Made by a program: the position numbers and the translations under genes. A stretch of 64,000 nucleotides of DNA from an uncultured Eubacteriales bacterium (GTDB taxonomy: Bacteria > Bacillota > Clostridia > Christensenellales > Borkfalkiaceae): positions 62,001 to 126,000 of the forward strand of contig CAJLRM010000003.1 of the NCBI GenBank assembly GCA_905209085.1, written 5' to 3'. Of the stretch, positions 51,081-64,000 are shown piece by piece (the stretch's first letter is position 1; each line of letters opens with the position of its first letter). A model generated the notes under the pieces. That model did no database searches and was not told the origin of the DNA. It saw only the letters and a list, made by a program, of their open reading frames with translations.

Positions 51081-52262
51081 ATGAAACTCAACGAAAATTA
51101 TTTCAATTTGCAGGAGAGTTACTTGTTTGCGACGGTGGCGCAGAAGTCGGCGGAGTACGTCGCCGCGCATCCCGAAAAAAAGGTGATCAAACTGAGCATC
51201 GGGGACGTGACGCTTCCGCTTGCGCCCGCGGTGGTCGCGGCGATGCACGAAGCCGCGGCGGAAATGGGCGTCAAGGACACCTTTAAGGGGTACGGCCCCT
51301 ATGAGGGCTACGATTTTTTGCGCGAGAATATTCGGGCGTATTATGCCCGCCACGGCGTCAAAGTGGCGGCGGAAGACATTTTCGTTTCCGACGGCGCCAA
51401 GTCCGATTGCGGCAATCTTTTGGAAATTTTCGATCGGGACAATACCGTGCTGGTGCCCGACCCCGTGTATCCCGTGTACGTAGACAGCAATATCATGGCG
51501 GGCAGGAAAATCGTTTACGCCTCCGCGACGGAGGAGAACGGTTTTTTGCCCATGCCCGACGACAGCGTGGACGCGGATATCGTCTATCTTTGTTCCCCTA
51601 ATAATCCCACGGGCGCGGCTTACACGAAAAAACAGCTGGAAAAATGGGTGGAGTACGCGAGGAAGAAAGACGCCGTCATCCTCTATGACGCCGCATACGA
51701 ATGTTTTGCGCAGGGCGACGCCGCGCGCAGCATTTACGAGGCGGAAGGCGCGGAAAACTGCGCCATAGAGCTTTGCTCGTTCTCCAAGACGGCGGGCTTT
51801 ACGGGGACGAGATGCGGCTACACCGTGGTTCCCGCCGCTTTGAAAAGAAACGGGGTATCCTTAAAGGAAATGTGGTTTCGCAGACAGTCCACCAAGACGA
51901 ACGGCGTTTCTTATCTCGTTCAGAAAGGCGCGGCGGCGGTATTCACTCCGGCGGGCGAAAAACAGATACTCGCCAATCTCGAATATTACCGCGAAAACGC
52001 GCGATTGATCGTCGAATGTATGGAAAAATGCGGGCTTTTCTATACGGGCGGGAAAAATTCCCCCTATGTCTGGCTGAAATGTCCGGACGGGATGAAGAGC
52101 TGGGAATTTTTCGATTATCTCTTGGAAAACGCGCAGGTCGTGGGCACTCCGGGCAGCGGCTTCGGCGCCAACGGCGAAGGGTATTTCCGTTTGACGGCGT
52201 TCGGCAGCAGGGAAGCGACGAAAGAAGCCTGCGACAGGATTTATAAGCTTCTCAAAAAATAA
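51081..52262 (+). CDS. dapL: LL-diaminopimelate aminotransferase
   Basis: 393 aa from the ATG at 51081 (AAAGGAGAG upstream), rather than the longer frame at 51045. Class I/II PLP aminotransferase that makes LL-diaminopimelate directly from tetrahydrodipicolinate and glutamate. Hallmarks: KLSIGDVTLPLAPAVV, GYGPYEGYDFLRENI, VSDGAKSDCGNL, SPNNPTGAAYT, and the PLP lysine in ELCSFSKTAGFTGTRCGY. GSDGAKSD- and FTGTR-type signatures distinguish DapL from aspartate aminotransferases. With dapF it indicates use of the DapL pathway. Confidence 0.94.
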   Translation: MKLNENYFNLQESYLFATVAQKSAEYVAAHPEKKVIKLSIGDVTLPLAPAVVAAMHEAAAEMGVKDTFKGYGPYEGYDFLRENIRAYYARHGVKVAAEDIFVSDGAKSDCGNLLEIFDRDNTVLVPDPVYPVYVDSNIMAGRKIVYASATEENGFLPMPDDSVDADIVYLCSPNNPTGAAYTKKQLEKWVEYARKKDAVILYDAAYECFAQGDAARSIYEAEGAENCAIELCSFSKTAGFTGTRCGYTVVPAALKRNGVSLKEMWFRRQSTKTNGVSYLVQKGAAAVFTPAGEKQILANLEYYRENARLIVECMEKCGLFYTGGKNSPYVWLKCPDGMKSWEFFDYLLENAQVVGTPGSGFGANGEGYFRLTAFGSREATKEACDRIYKLLKK

Positions 52263-52303
52263 TGAAGGCGTCTTTTACGGCGCGTTTCGCTTCGGATTTT
52301 CGC

Positions 52304-52340
52304 TCGGCAGGAATGTATGTTCCTGCCGAATATAAATTTT
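52304..52340 (+). terminator. Terminator after dapL
   Basis: TCGGCAGGAA (52304-52313) and TTCCTGCCGA (52320-52329), perfect 10-bp stem, followed by an AT-rich ATATAAATTTTTC. It lies 41 nt after the dapL stop. Confidence 0.75.
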
Positions 52341-52370
52341 TCGCCATCTTAGCAAAAGAGAAGATTCCCT

Positions 52371-53510
52371 ATGAAAAACATTTTATATTACTTAAAAAAA
52401 TTCGGACACTGTACTTTTGAAGAAAGACCCTTTTCCGATGTGGACAGTTTGATTTTGTCCGCGATGTCGTATATGATGTTCGACGGGATCGTTCCCGCAT
52501 TGGGCGAAGAAAAAGACGCGGTGGGAATCGGACGCCTGCAATCGGAATTTGTGCTCAATCGACTCGTCGTCAATACGATGGATCCCAAGCTCAATCGGAA
52601 ATTGTGGCGCTTGCTTGCCGCCTGCCCGCGCTTTAAAGAGATGCGGCTGCATTATCTGCGCGACGTCACGGACGACGGGATTATCGAACAGTTCGCCGCC
52701 GTCACCTGTCTTTTGCCCGGCGAGGGGCTGCACATTTGCTTCCGCGGCACCGATCTGACCCTTCTCGGCTGGAAAGAGGATTTCAATATGTCTTATCTCG
52801 ACGAAGTGCCCGCACAGGCGGAAGCGGTGAGATACGTCAACGAAGTGACGGCGCTGACGGAGGGAAAGATCTATATCGGCGGACACTCTAAGGGCGGGAA
52901 TCTCGCCATGTACGCCGCTATGAATTGTCAGGACAGCGCGCGGGAACGGATTGCGGGAGTATTCAATCACGACGGTCCCGGCTTCCGTACCGATGTTTTC
53001 AATACGGAGAGTTACGCAAAACTCAGAGAACGCGTGCATAAGATCATTCCAAGCGACGATATGGTGGGAATGCTGTTGATTCACGCCGAGGAAGTAAAGG
53101 TGGTAAAGTGCCGCGGTCTGGTTATTTTGCAGCACGATCCTTATAATTGGGCGATCGGGAAAGACGGCGCTTTCAAAAGCGTTTCCTCCAAGTCCGCACA
53201 GTCGGAATTTCTCGGCGTTACGTTGAGCACTTGGATAGAGTCCATGCAGGAAAATCGTCCGCGTTTTGTCGATCTGCTCTTTTATATTCTGGGGGCGGAC
53301 GACGGCGTCACCGTCGTAGATTATCGGGCGAAACCCATGCACAACGTGCGCGAAGCAAAGAAGCGTTTTCGCGCTTTGGACGAAGACTCTCAGGCATTTT
53401 TTAAAGATTGTTTCAAACAATTGATCAAATACGGAAAGCAGAATCTGCGCCGCTTGAAAAAAGAACGAAAAAAAGAGCGGGGAAAAGAAGCGGAGGAAAG
53501 CGAAAACTGA
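52371..53510 (+). CDS. DUF2974 (Mbeg1-like) lipase-fold protein
   Basis: 379 aa. Alpha/beta-hydrolase of the DUF2974/Mbeg1-like family: the oxyanion strand ICFRGTDLTLLGWKEDFNM and the nucleophile elbow YIGGHSKGGNLAMYAA (S173) are both present, and HDGPGFRTDVF follows. A charged Lys/Glu-rich C-terminal tail ends the protein. The N-terminus (NILYYLKKFGHCTFEERPFS) is typical of clostridial members. There is no signal peptide. The family is presumed lipase-like, but no substrate is known. The ribosome site is weak (AGAAGA). It is closed by a strong terminator. Confidence 0.85.
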   Translation: MKNILYYLKKFGHCTFEERPFSDVDSLILSAMSYMMFDGIVPALGEEKDAVGIGRLQSEFVLNRLVVNTMDPKLNRKLWRLLAACPRFKEMRLHYLRDVTDDGIIEQFAAVTCLLPGEGLHICFRGTDLTLLGWKEDFNMSYLDEVPAQAEAVRYVNEVTALTEGKIYIGGHSKGGNLAMYAAMNCQDSARERIAGVFNHDGPGFRTDVFNTESYAKLRERVHKIIPSDDMVGMLLIHAEEVKVVKCRGLVILQHDPYNWAIGKDGAFKSVSSKSAQSEFLGVTLSTWIESMQENRPRFVDLLFYILGADDGVTVVDYRAKPMHNVREAKKRFRALDEDSQAFFKDCFKQLIKYGKQNLRRLKKERKKERGKEAEESEN

Positions 53511-53520
53511 CTATCTTAAA

Positions 53521-53552
53521 GCCCGACGCTTGTAAGGCGTCGGGCTTGTTTT
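53521..53552. terminator. Terminator of the DUF2974 gene
   Basis: GCCCGACGC (53521-53529) and GCGTCGGGC (53537-53545), flanked by AAA and followed by TTGTTTTT. It stands 8 nt after the stop of the plus-strand gene and may also serve transcripts from the radA side. Confidence 0.88.
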
Positions 53553-53872
53553 TATGCGCGTATTCTTTTTATTATGCCAAACCGCTGAGAAGGCACTGCT
53601 TTTCGGGGGAACTTTAACCGGGCAAACATGGACAATCGGCGGAAAATAAATTGCGCTTTTATGCCGCAGAAAGTTTTTTGACGTTGATTTTTCGCTCCCT
53701 TACGGCGTTGATGGCTGCTATGGCGCAAGGAATCGCGTTTTTGTACTCGTCTTGCAGAGAAAGATTTTTTACGGCATCAAGGGATCGTATTTCGTTTTTA
53801 AAAGAGGGATAAGAGCCGCGAATGCTTTTGCGGAAAAATTGCCCGCCGTCATAGAGCGCCGCTTGAAAGAGG

Positions 53873-55276
<1,404 letters not shown>

Positions 55277-55431
55277 ATCGATAAACTCCTTTGAGGTATG
55301 TAAAAAAGGACGGGGCAGGGCAGCGGCGAGTAAAAATCGCGCGGATTTGTCCTACGCTTTCGCCTATGGAAAAAACATTCGGTTCGCCGGACGGGAAAAA
55401 TTGCAACGCGCTTTCTTCTCGTATAACACCG

Positions 55432-56589
55432 TTAAAAGACAATCGCGTTCGGTCGGCAAAGCAATACTTCGGCGGTTACGGTGATGCCCCTGCCTTCGCC
55501 TATGTAGCCGAGCCCTTCGTTGGTGCCCGCGGAAATGCCGACGGCGGAAGGATCGAGCCGGAGAGCCGTTGCCAAAGAATTTCTGATGCCGTCTATATAG
55601 GCGGCGAGGCGAGGTCTTTCCGCCTGTATCGCCGCGGAAAGATTCTTGACGGCGAAGCCTTCGTCTGCGACGAGCCTTTTGACTTCTTCCAGCATTTTCA
55701 TCGAGTCCGCATTCCGCCATTTCTCGTCGCTGTCGGGAAAATAATGCCCGATGTCTTTGAGTCCCGCGGCGGAGAGCATGGCGTCCATGACGGCGTGCGC
55801 GAGCACGTCCCCGTCGCTGTGCGCTTTTAAACCGCTCCCGGAAGGAATTTTCACGCCCGCGAGCAAAATATAGTCCTGTTCTCTGCCGAACGCGTGCGTA
55901 TCCACGCCGAAACCGACTCTTGCGAAAGAGTCTTCGAAATCCTCCCGGAAAGTCAATTTCTTATTGCCGCGCGCGCCCGCGCAGATACGAGGGGGCGCGA
56001 TGAACGCGGCGTATACGGAGGAATCGTCCGTATACGTTCGTTTTTTATCCTTCGCCGCCTTTTCGTAAGCGGAGAGCAGGTCTTTCGTATAAAAGCCCTG
56101 CGGGGTCTGTACGGAGAAGGCGCGCTCGCGCGGGGGGACCTCGACGATGCGTCCCGTTTCGTCCACGAGGGCGACGGTGTCCACGCAAGGCACGGCGCAG
56201 ACGCCGCTGCCGTATTCGAGCACGCTTGCAATACACCCTAAAATATCTTGGAGCACGACGAAGGGGCGGGCGCCGTCGTGAACCAGCACCACCTCGTTTT
56301 TCGCTTCCCGCAGGGCGTTGTAGACGGAGTCGAAACGCGCGACGCCGCCCGAAACCGCGCGCGCGCGGGGAAAGCGGGCGCAGAGAGCCGCTATTTCCGC
56401 AAAATCCTCCTCGGACGCCGTCACGAGAATCTCTTTCACCGCGGGAAAATCGAAAGCGGAGAGCGTGCGTTCCAGCACGGTCTTTCCGCCGATTTTTTGC
56501 AGAAGCTTGTTTTCGGAAAATCCCGCGCGTTCGCCTTTTCCCGCCGCGCAGACGATCGCGGTGACGCGGACACTGCCCGCCGAGTTCAA
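55432..56589 (-). CDS. ispDF: Bifunctional IspD-IspF isoprenoid enzyme
   Basis: 385 aa fusion of two enzymes of the MEP isoprenoid pathway. IspD (about 1-224): VCAAGKGERAGFSENKLLQ, HDGARPFV, QTPQGFYTKDLL and YTDDSSVYAAF; it transfers CMP to methylerythritol phosphate. IspF (about 225-385): VGFGVDTHAFG, GLKAHSDGDVLAHAVMDAML (metal Asp/His), GHYFPDSDEKWRNADSM and GLGYIGEGRGI; it makes the cyclodiphosphate two steps later. IspE is not included. The start is TTG at 56589, overlapping the rqcP stop by four bases (TTGA), with GAGGTG six bases ahead, so translation is coupled to rqcP. Confidence 0.94.
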   Translation of the reverse strand: MNSAGSVRVTAIVCAAGKGERAGFSENKLLQKIGGKTVLERTLSAFDFPAVKEILVTASEEDFAEIAALCARFPRARAVSGGVARFDSVYNALREAKNEVVLVHDGARPFVVLQDILGCIASVLEYGSGVCAVPCVDTVALVDETGRIVEVPPRERAFSVQTPQGFYTKDLLSAYEKAAKDKKRTYTDDSSVYAAFIAPPRICAGARGNKKLTFREDFEDSFARVGFGVDTHAFGREQDYILLAGVKIPSGSGLKAHSDGDVLAHAVMDAMLSAAGLKDIGHYFPDSDEKWRNADSMKMLEEVKRLVADEGFAVKNLSAAIQAERPRLAAYIDGIRNSLATALRLDPSAVGISAGTNEGLGYIGEGRGITVTAEVLLCRPNAIVF

Positions 56590-56828
56590 GAGATCACCTC
56601 GTACAGGGACGCCGCCTCGTCCTTTTTCACCGTTTCTTTCACGTTCAGAACCCGGAATTTAAGGCTTCCCGACGCGTACAGAACTTCCACGACGTCGCCG
56701 ATTTTGACGGGAGCGGAGGGCTTTGCCGTTTTGCCGTTGATCAGCACTTTGTCCTCGCCGCAGGCTTCCTGCGCGACGGTGCGGCGTTTGAGTATTCTGG
56801 AAACTTTTAAAAATTTGTCGATTCTCAT
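56586..56828 (-). CDS. rqcP: S4-domain RNA-binding protein RqcP (YabO family)
   Basis: 80 aa, normal length. The S4 fold covers residues 1-60: MRIDKFLKVSRILKRRTVAQ, then EDKVLINGKTAKPSAPVKIG. A C-terminal KKDEAASLYEVI matches the YabO/RqcP family. RqcP acts in ribosome-associated quality control in Bacillus, assisting RqcH in Ala-tail synthesis on stalled 60S-like subunits. It is the first gene of an operon with ispDF (4-nt overlap), an unusual pairing; YabO normally sits near mazG/spoVT or divIC. It diverges from rpoB. Confidence 0.88.
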   Translation of the reverse strand: MRIDKFLKVSRILKRRTVAQEACGEDKVLINGKTAKPSAPVKIGDVVEVLYASGSLKFRVLNVKETVKKDEAASLYEVIS

Positions 56829-56898
56829 GAGATATTGTCCTGTTTTGTCGTTTTTGAAAAATAAAAAAAATTAGTTGCCGAAGGAAAGCAAAAATCGC

Positions 56899-56927
56899 TT
56901 GACATCTTTTATTTTCACCGTTATAAT
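56899..56927 (+). promoter_or_regulatory. Promoter of rpoBC
   Basis: TTGACA (56899-56904), 17-bp spacer, TATAAT (56922-56927), close to consensus. The leader to rpoB is about 220 nt and contains no gene I can support. Confidence 0.88.
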
Positions 56928-57154
56928 TAAATAATGTATCATTATGCTTACTATGGAATATTGTCCCCTCGGCCTTCGCGCGGCGTGGGAACGAAAAACC
57001 TGTTTCGGGGGCGCTTCACGTCATTATTATAGCGTAAGAAAGCGGAAAAGTAAAGCGAACGATGCCAAAAGAAGTAAAAATTCGATTTTTATCGATGAAA
57101 AGATATACTCGGTAAATCGCCTTTAAAATAATGTAAGGAGCTACAAATTAACCG

Positions 57155-61186
<4,032 letters not shown>

Positions 61187-61207
61187 TCCGAGGAGAGAAA
61201 AAATAAT

Positions 61208-64000
61208 ATGTACGAATTAAACGATTTCAATTCCATTCAGATCAGCATAGCATCTCCCGAAAAAATCAGAGAATGGTCGTACGGCGAAGTTACCAAACCC
61301 GAAACGATAAACTACCGCACTCAAAAGCCCGAGAGGGACGGCCTTTTCTGCGAAAAGATCTTCGGGCCGATGAAGGACTGGGAATGCCACTGCGGAAAAT
61401 ATAAAAGAGTAAAATACAAGGGACATATCTGCGAAAAGTGCGGCGTGGAAATCACCCGCTCCAAAGTCCGCCGCGAAAGGATGGGACATATCGAACTGGC
61501 GGCTCCCGTTTCCCATATCTGGTACTTTAAAGGCGTGCCCTCCAAAATCGGCCTCCTTCTCGACATGGGACCCAAACAGCTCGAACAGGTCATCTATTTC
61601 GCTTCCTACGTCGTGCTCGATCCCGGCAAAGTCACCGAGCTCGTCTACAAGCAGGTGATCAACGACAAGCAGCTTCGGGAACTCGAAGAGCGCTACGGCG
61701 ACAGCGCCGCAACGGGACTCAAAGTGGGCATGGGCGCGGAGTCCGTGCGCGAGCTTTTGATGGCGGTAGATCTCGAAAAAGAGAGCGACGCCTGCAAGAA
61801 AGTCATCGCCGACAACCCTACGGGACAAAAGGCGATCAAGGCGATCAAACGCCTCGAAGTGGTGGAATCTTTCCGAAAGAGCGGCAATCGTCCCGAATGG
61901 ATGATTCTCACCGTTCTGCCCGTCATTCCCCCCGACATTCGTCCCATGGTGCAGCTGGACGGCGGCAGATTCGCCTCCTCCGATTTGAACGACCTCTATC
62001 GCCGCGTCATCAACCGCAACAACCGTCTGAAAAAGATGATGGAGATCGGCGCGCCCGACATGATCATCAAGAACGAGAAGCGTATGTTGCAGGAAGCCGT
62101 GGACGCGCTCATCGACAACGGCAGGAGAGGAAAGCCCCTGAGCGGACCTTCCAATCGCGAACTCAAATCCCTTTCGGGAATGCTTCGCGGCAAGCAGGGG
62201 CGTTTCCGTCAGAACCTGCTCGGCAAGCGAGTGGACTATTCGGGACGTTCGGTTATCGTCGTCGGTCCCGAACTGAAAATTTATCAATGCGGTCTGCCCA
62301 AGGAAATGGCTATCGAACTGTTCAAGCCGTTCATCATGAAACGGCTGGTGGAGAGCGGGCAGTGCCATAACATCAAGACGGCGAAGCGCGCCGTGGAAAA
62401 GGCGAAGGATATGGTCTGGAACGTCCTCGAAGACGTCATCAAGGATCATCCCGTACTTTTAAACCGCGCTCCCACGCTGCACAGGCTTTCCATTCAGGCG
62501 TTCGAGCCCGTTCTGATCGAAGGCAGAGCCATTAAGATCTCCCCGCTCGTCTGCGGACCTTTCAACGCGGACTTCGACGGCGACCAAATGGCCGTGCACC
62601 TTCCTTTGAGCATCGAAGCGCAGGCGGAAGCGAGATTTTTGATGCTTTCCGCCAATAATATTTTGAAACTTGCCGACGGCAAATCGGTCATGTCCCCGAC
62701 GCAGGATATGATTATCGGCGCGTACTGTCTTACCATCAAGCGCTGTGAAGAGGGTAGAAGATATGACGATCAGGGTCGTCCCGACGACGACGGGGAGGTC
62801 TATATCCCGCCCGTGTACTCGTCCGAAAACGAGGCGATTTTGGCGTATCAGACCAAAGCCGCGCACGAGCAGGACGAAATGTATTTAAAGCGCGTCGTGG
62901 AACTTCCCGAGGGCAAGTTCGACGATCTGCCTTTGCCGTATACCTGCCCGATCGACAACACTGATTTCGACGAAAAGAAAGCGGTGCTGATCAAGGAAGC
63001 GACGGTGCGCCTCAATCCCAAAACGGGCAGGCGCGAGGTGAGCGGCATCATCAAGACGACCATCGGCCGTCTGATCTACAACGACGGTCTGCCGCAGGAT
63101 CTCGGCTTCGTCAAGAGAGATACGCCCGAATCCTATCTCAGACTCGAACTCGACACCGAGTTTATCGGCAGCGCGCGCGCGATCGGAAAGAAACATCTCT
63201 CCCGTATCGTCGAAGCCTGCTTCAAGACGGGCGCGGCGCCCAAGGCCTCCTATGTCCTCGACGCCATCAAGGAGAGAGGGTATAAGTATTCCACTTTGGC
63301 GGCGCTTACCACCTCCGTTTTCGATATGAAGATTCCTCCTGAAAAGGAAGACATCGTCAACAACGCGGAAGCGGAAGTTTCCAAGATCTCCAAGAAATAC
63401 GCCAGAGGTCTTTTGAACGAAGAGGAGAGATACCTCGCCGTTATCTCGCAGTGGGATACCGCGACGGATAAAGTGGCGGGACTCCTCAAAAAGCAGGGCG
63501 AAGAAGATAAGTTCAACCCCATCTGGATGATGGCGGATTCCGGCGCCCGCGGCTCTATCGACCAGATCAAACAGCTTTCCGGTATGCGCGGACTCATGGT
63601 CAACCCTCAGGGTAAAAAGATCGAGGTCCCCGTGAAATCGTGTTTCAGAAACGGCCTTTCCGTTCTCGAATACTTCATTTCCTCGCACGGCGGCCGTAAA
63701 GGTTTGACGGATACCGCTTTGAAAACAGCCGACTCGGGATATCTCACCCGCCGTCTTGTCGACGTTTCGCACGAGATCATCGTCCGCGAGGACGACTGCT
63801 ATGCGGGCAGAAAACCGCAGGGCATGAAGGTGCGGGCGATTTTCGGCAGCGACGGCAGAGAGATTGAAGGTCTGAAAGACAGACTGACGGGGCGTTTCGC
63901 GGCGGAAAACGTCGTCAATCCCGCGACGGGCGAGATCATGGTGGGACAGAACGAGTTTATCACCGAGGAGCTCGCCAAAGAGATTTGCGACGCGGGCATT
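61208..64000 (+). CDS. rpoC: RNA polymerase beta' subunit, N-terminal part (cut by window end)
   Basis: 931 codons seen, frame open at the window edge. Starts MYELNDFNSIQISIASPEKI with GAGGAGAG upstream. The zinc-binding domain has ECHCGKYKRVKYKGHICEKC. The catalytic NADFDGDQMAVH loop lies near residues 453-463, its three Asp (455, 457, 459) chelating the active-site magnesium. GRFRQNLLGKRVDYSGRSVI is also conserved. Cotranscribed with rpoB (21-nt gap). Length and C-terminal features cannot be judged. Confidence 0.97.
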   Translation, partial: MYELNDFNSIQISIASPEKIREWSYGEVTKPETINYRTQKPERDGLFCEKIFGPMKDWECHCGKYKRVKYKGHICEKCGVEITRSKVRRERMGHIELAAPVSHIWYFKGVPSKIGLLLDMGPKQLEQVIYFASYVVLDPGKVTELVYKQVINDKQLRELEERYGDSAATGLKVGMGAESVRELLMAVDLEKESDACKKVIADNPTGQKAIKAIKRLEVVESFRKSGNRPEWMILTVLPVIPPDIRPMVQLDGGRFASSDLNDLYRRVINRNNRLKKMMEIGAPDMIIKNEKRMLQEAVDALIDNGRRGKPLSGPSNRELKSLSGMLRGKQGRFRQNLLGKRVDYSGRSVIVVGPELKIYQCGLPKEMAIELFKPFIMKRLVESGQCHNIKTAKRAVEKAKDMVWNVLEDVIKDHPVLLNRAPTLHRLSIQAFEPVLIEGRAIKISPLVCGPFNADFDGDQMAVHLPLSIEAQAEARFLMLSANNILKLADGKSVMSPTQDMIIGAYCLTIKRCEEGRRYDDQGRPDDDGEVYIPPVYSSENEAILAYQTKAAHEQDEMYLKRVVELPEGKFDDLPLPYTCPIDNTDFDEKKAVLIKEATVRLNPKTGRREVSGIIKTTIGRLIYNDGLPQDLGFVKRDTPESYLRLELDTEFIGSARAIGKKHLSRIVEACFKTGAAPKASYVLDAIKERGYKYSTLAALTTSVFDMKIPPEKEDIVNNAEAEVSKISKKYARGLLNEEERYLAVISQWDTATDKVAGLLKKQGEEDKFNPIWMMADSGARGSIDQIKQLSGMRGLMVNPQGKKIEVPVKSCFRNGLSVLEYFISSHGGRKGLTDTALKTADSGYLTRRLVDVSHEIIVREDDCYAGRKPQGMKVRAIFGSDGREIEGLKDRLTGRFAAENVVNPATGEIMVGQNEFITEELAKEICDAGI

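Noticed and set aside
56944..57126. 60-codon frame in the rpoB leader
   Set aside because: No ribosome site, unusual composition and no recognisable sequence; more likely untranslated leader.

Overview
The window reads as chromosomal DNA of a low-to-moderate GC member of the Bacillota, class Clostridia, probably an uncultured gut lineage. Supporting signs are strong AGGAGG ribosome sites, TTGACA/TATAAT promoters with 16-18 bp spacers, many hairpin-plus-T terminators, a YunB sporulation protein, a DUF1540 protein, PepT, the dapL/dapF route to diaminopimelate, Gram-positive lipoproteins and CUT1 sugar transport. The exact family cannot be fixed from sequence alone. No rRNA, tRNA, CRISPR array, transposase or phage block was seen.

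Layout. 1-3.8 kb: minus-strand murG-yunB and a WYL regulator. 4.2-5.8 kb: tyrS behind a tyrosine-rich leader peptide and an intrinsic terminator, which looks like a ribosome-mediated attenuator. 6-9.6 kb: two unknown genes around yigZ, then an Abi_2 (AbiF/AbiD-like) HEPN-type gene directly behind a short structured RNA with its own promoter and terminator. 9.6-13.3 kb: pgmB, an aldo/keto reductase and a small conserved protein, convergent with pepT. 13.4-21.6 kb: surface lipoproteins (BIG2 and two LRR_5/BspA-like), the ugpC/msmX-type sugar ATPase and an iron alcohol dehydrogenase. 21.6-24.5 kb: HU, YitT, ribosomal protein L9 and DUF1540.

24.9-44.6 kb is a Gram-positive polysaccharide utilisation locus: intracellular GH43, LacI regulator with two matching operators, a giant SGNH-esterase lipoprotein, a CUT1 solute-binding protein and two permeases, a GH43 lipoprotein, an intracellular GH2, an AraC regulator, a LamG-esterase lipoprotein and a lectin-like lipoprotein. 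No ATPase is encoded there, so the ATPase at 14.5 kb probably energises the importer. The enzyme set (two GH43, GH2, two esterases) suggests a decorated arabinose/xylose-containing plant glycan. Secreted proteins of the locus share recurring jelly-roll-like modules.

44.8-56.8 kb is housekeeping: NUDIX, membrane proteins, purA, dapF, pyrG, dapL, a DUF2974 lipase-like protein, then minus-strand rqcP-ispDF (fused) and radA, with a gene remnant overlapping the radA end. 56.9-64 kb: rpoB, with a long acidic tail, and rpoC, cut by the window end; both run from their own promoter without the usual rplKAJL genes in front.

The most unusual items are the Tyr leader attenuator of tyrS (Clostridia normally use T-boxes), the RNA-Abi_2 pair, the shared secreted modules of the glycan locus and the acidic RpoB tail.
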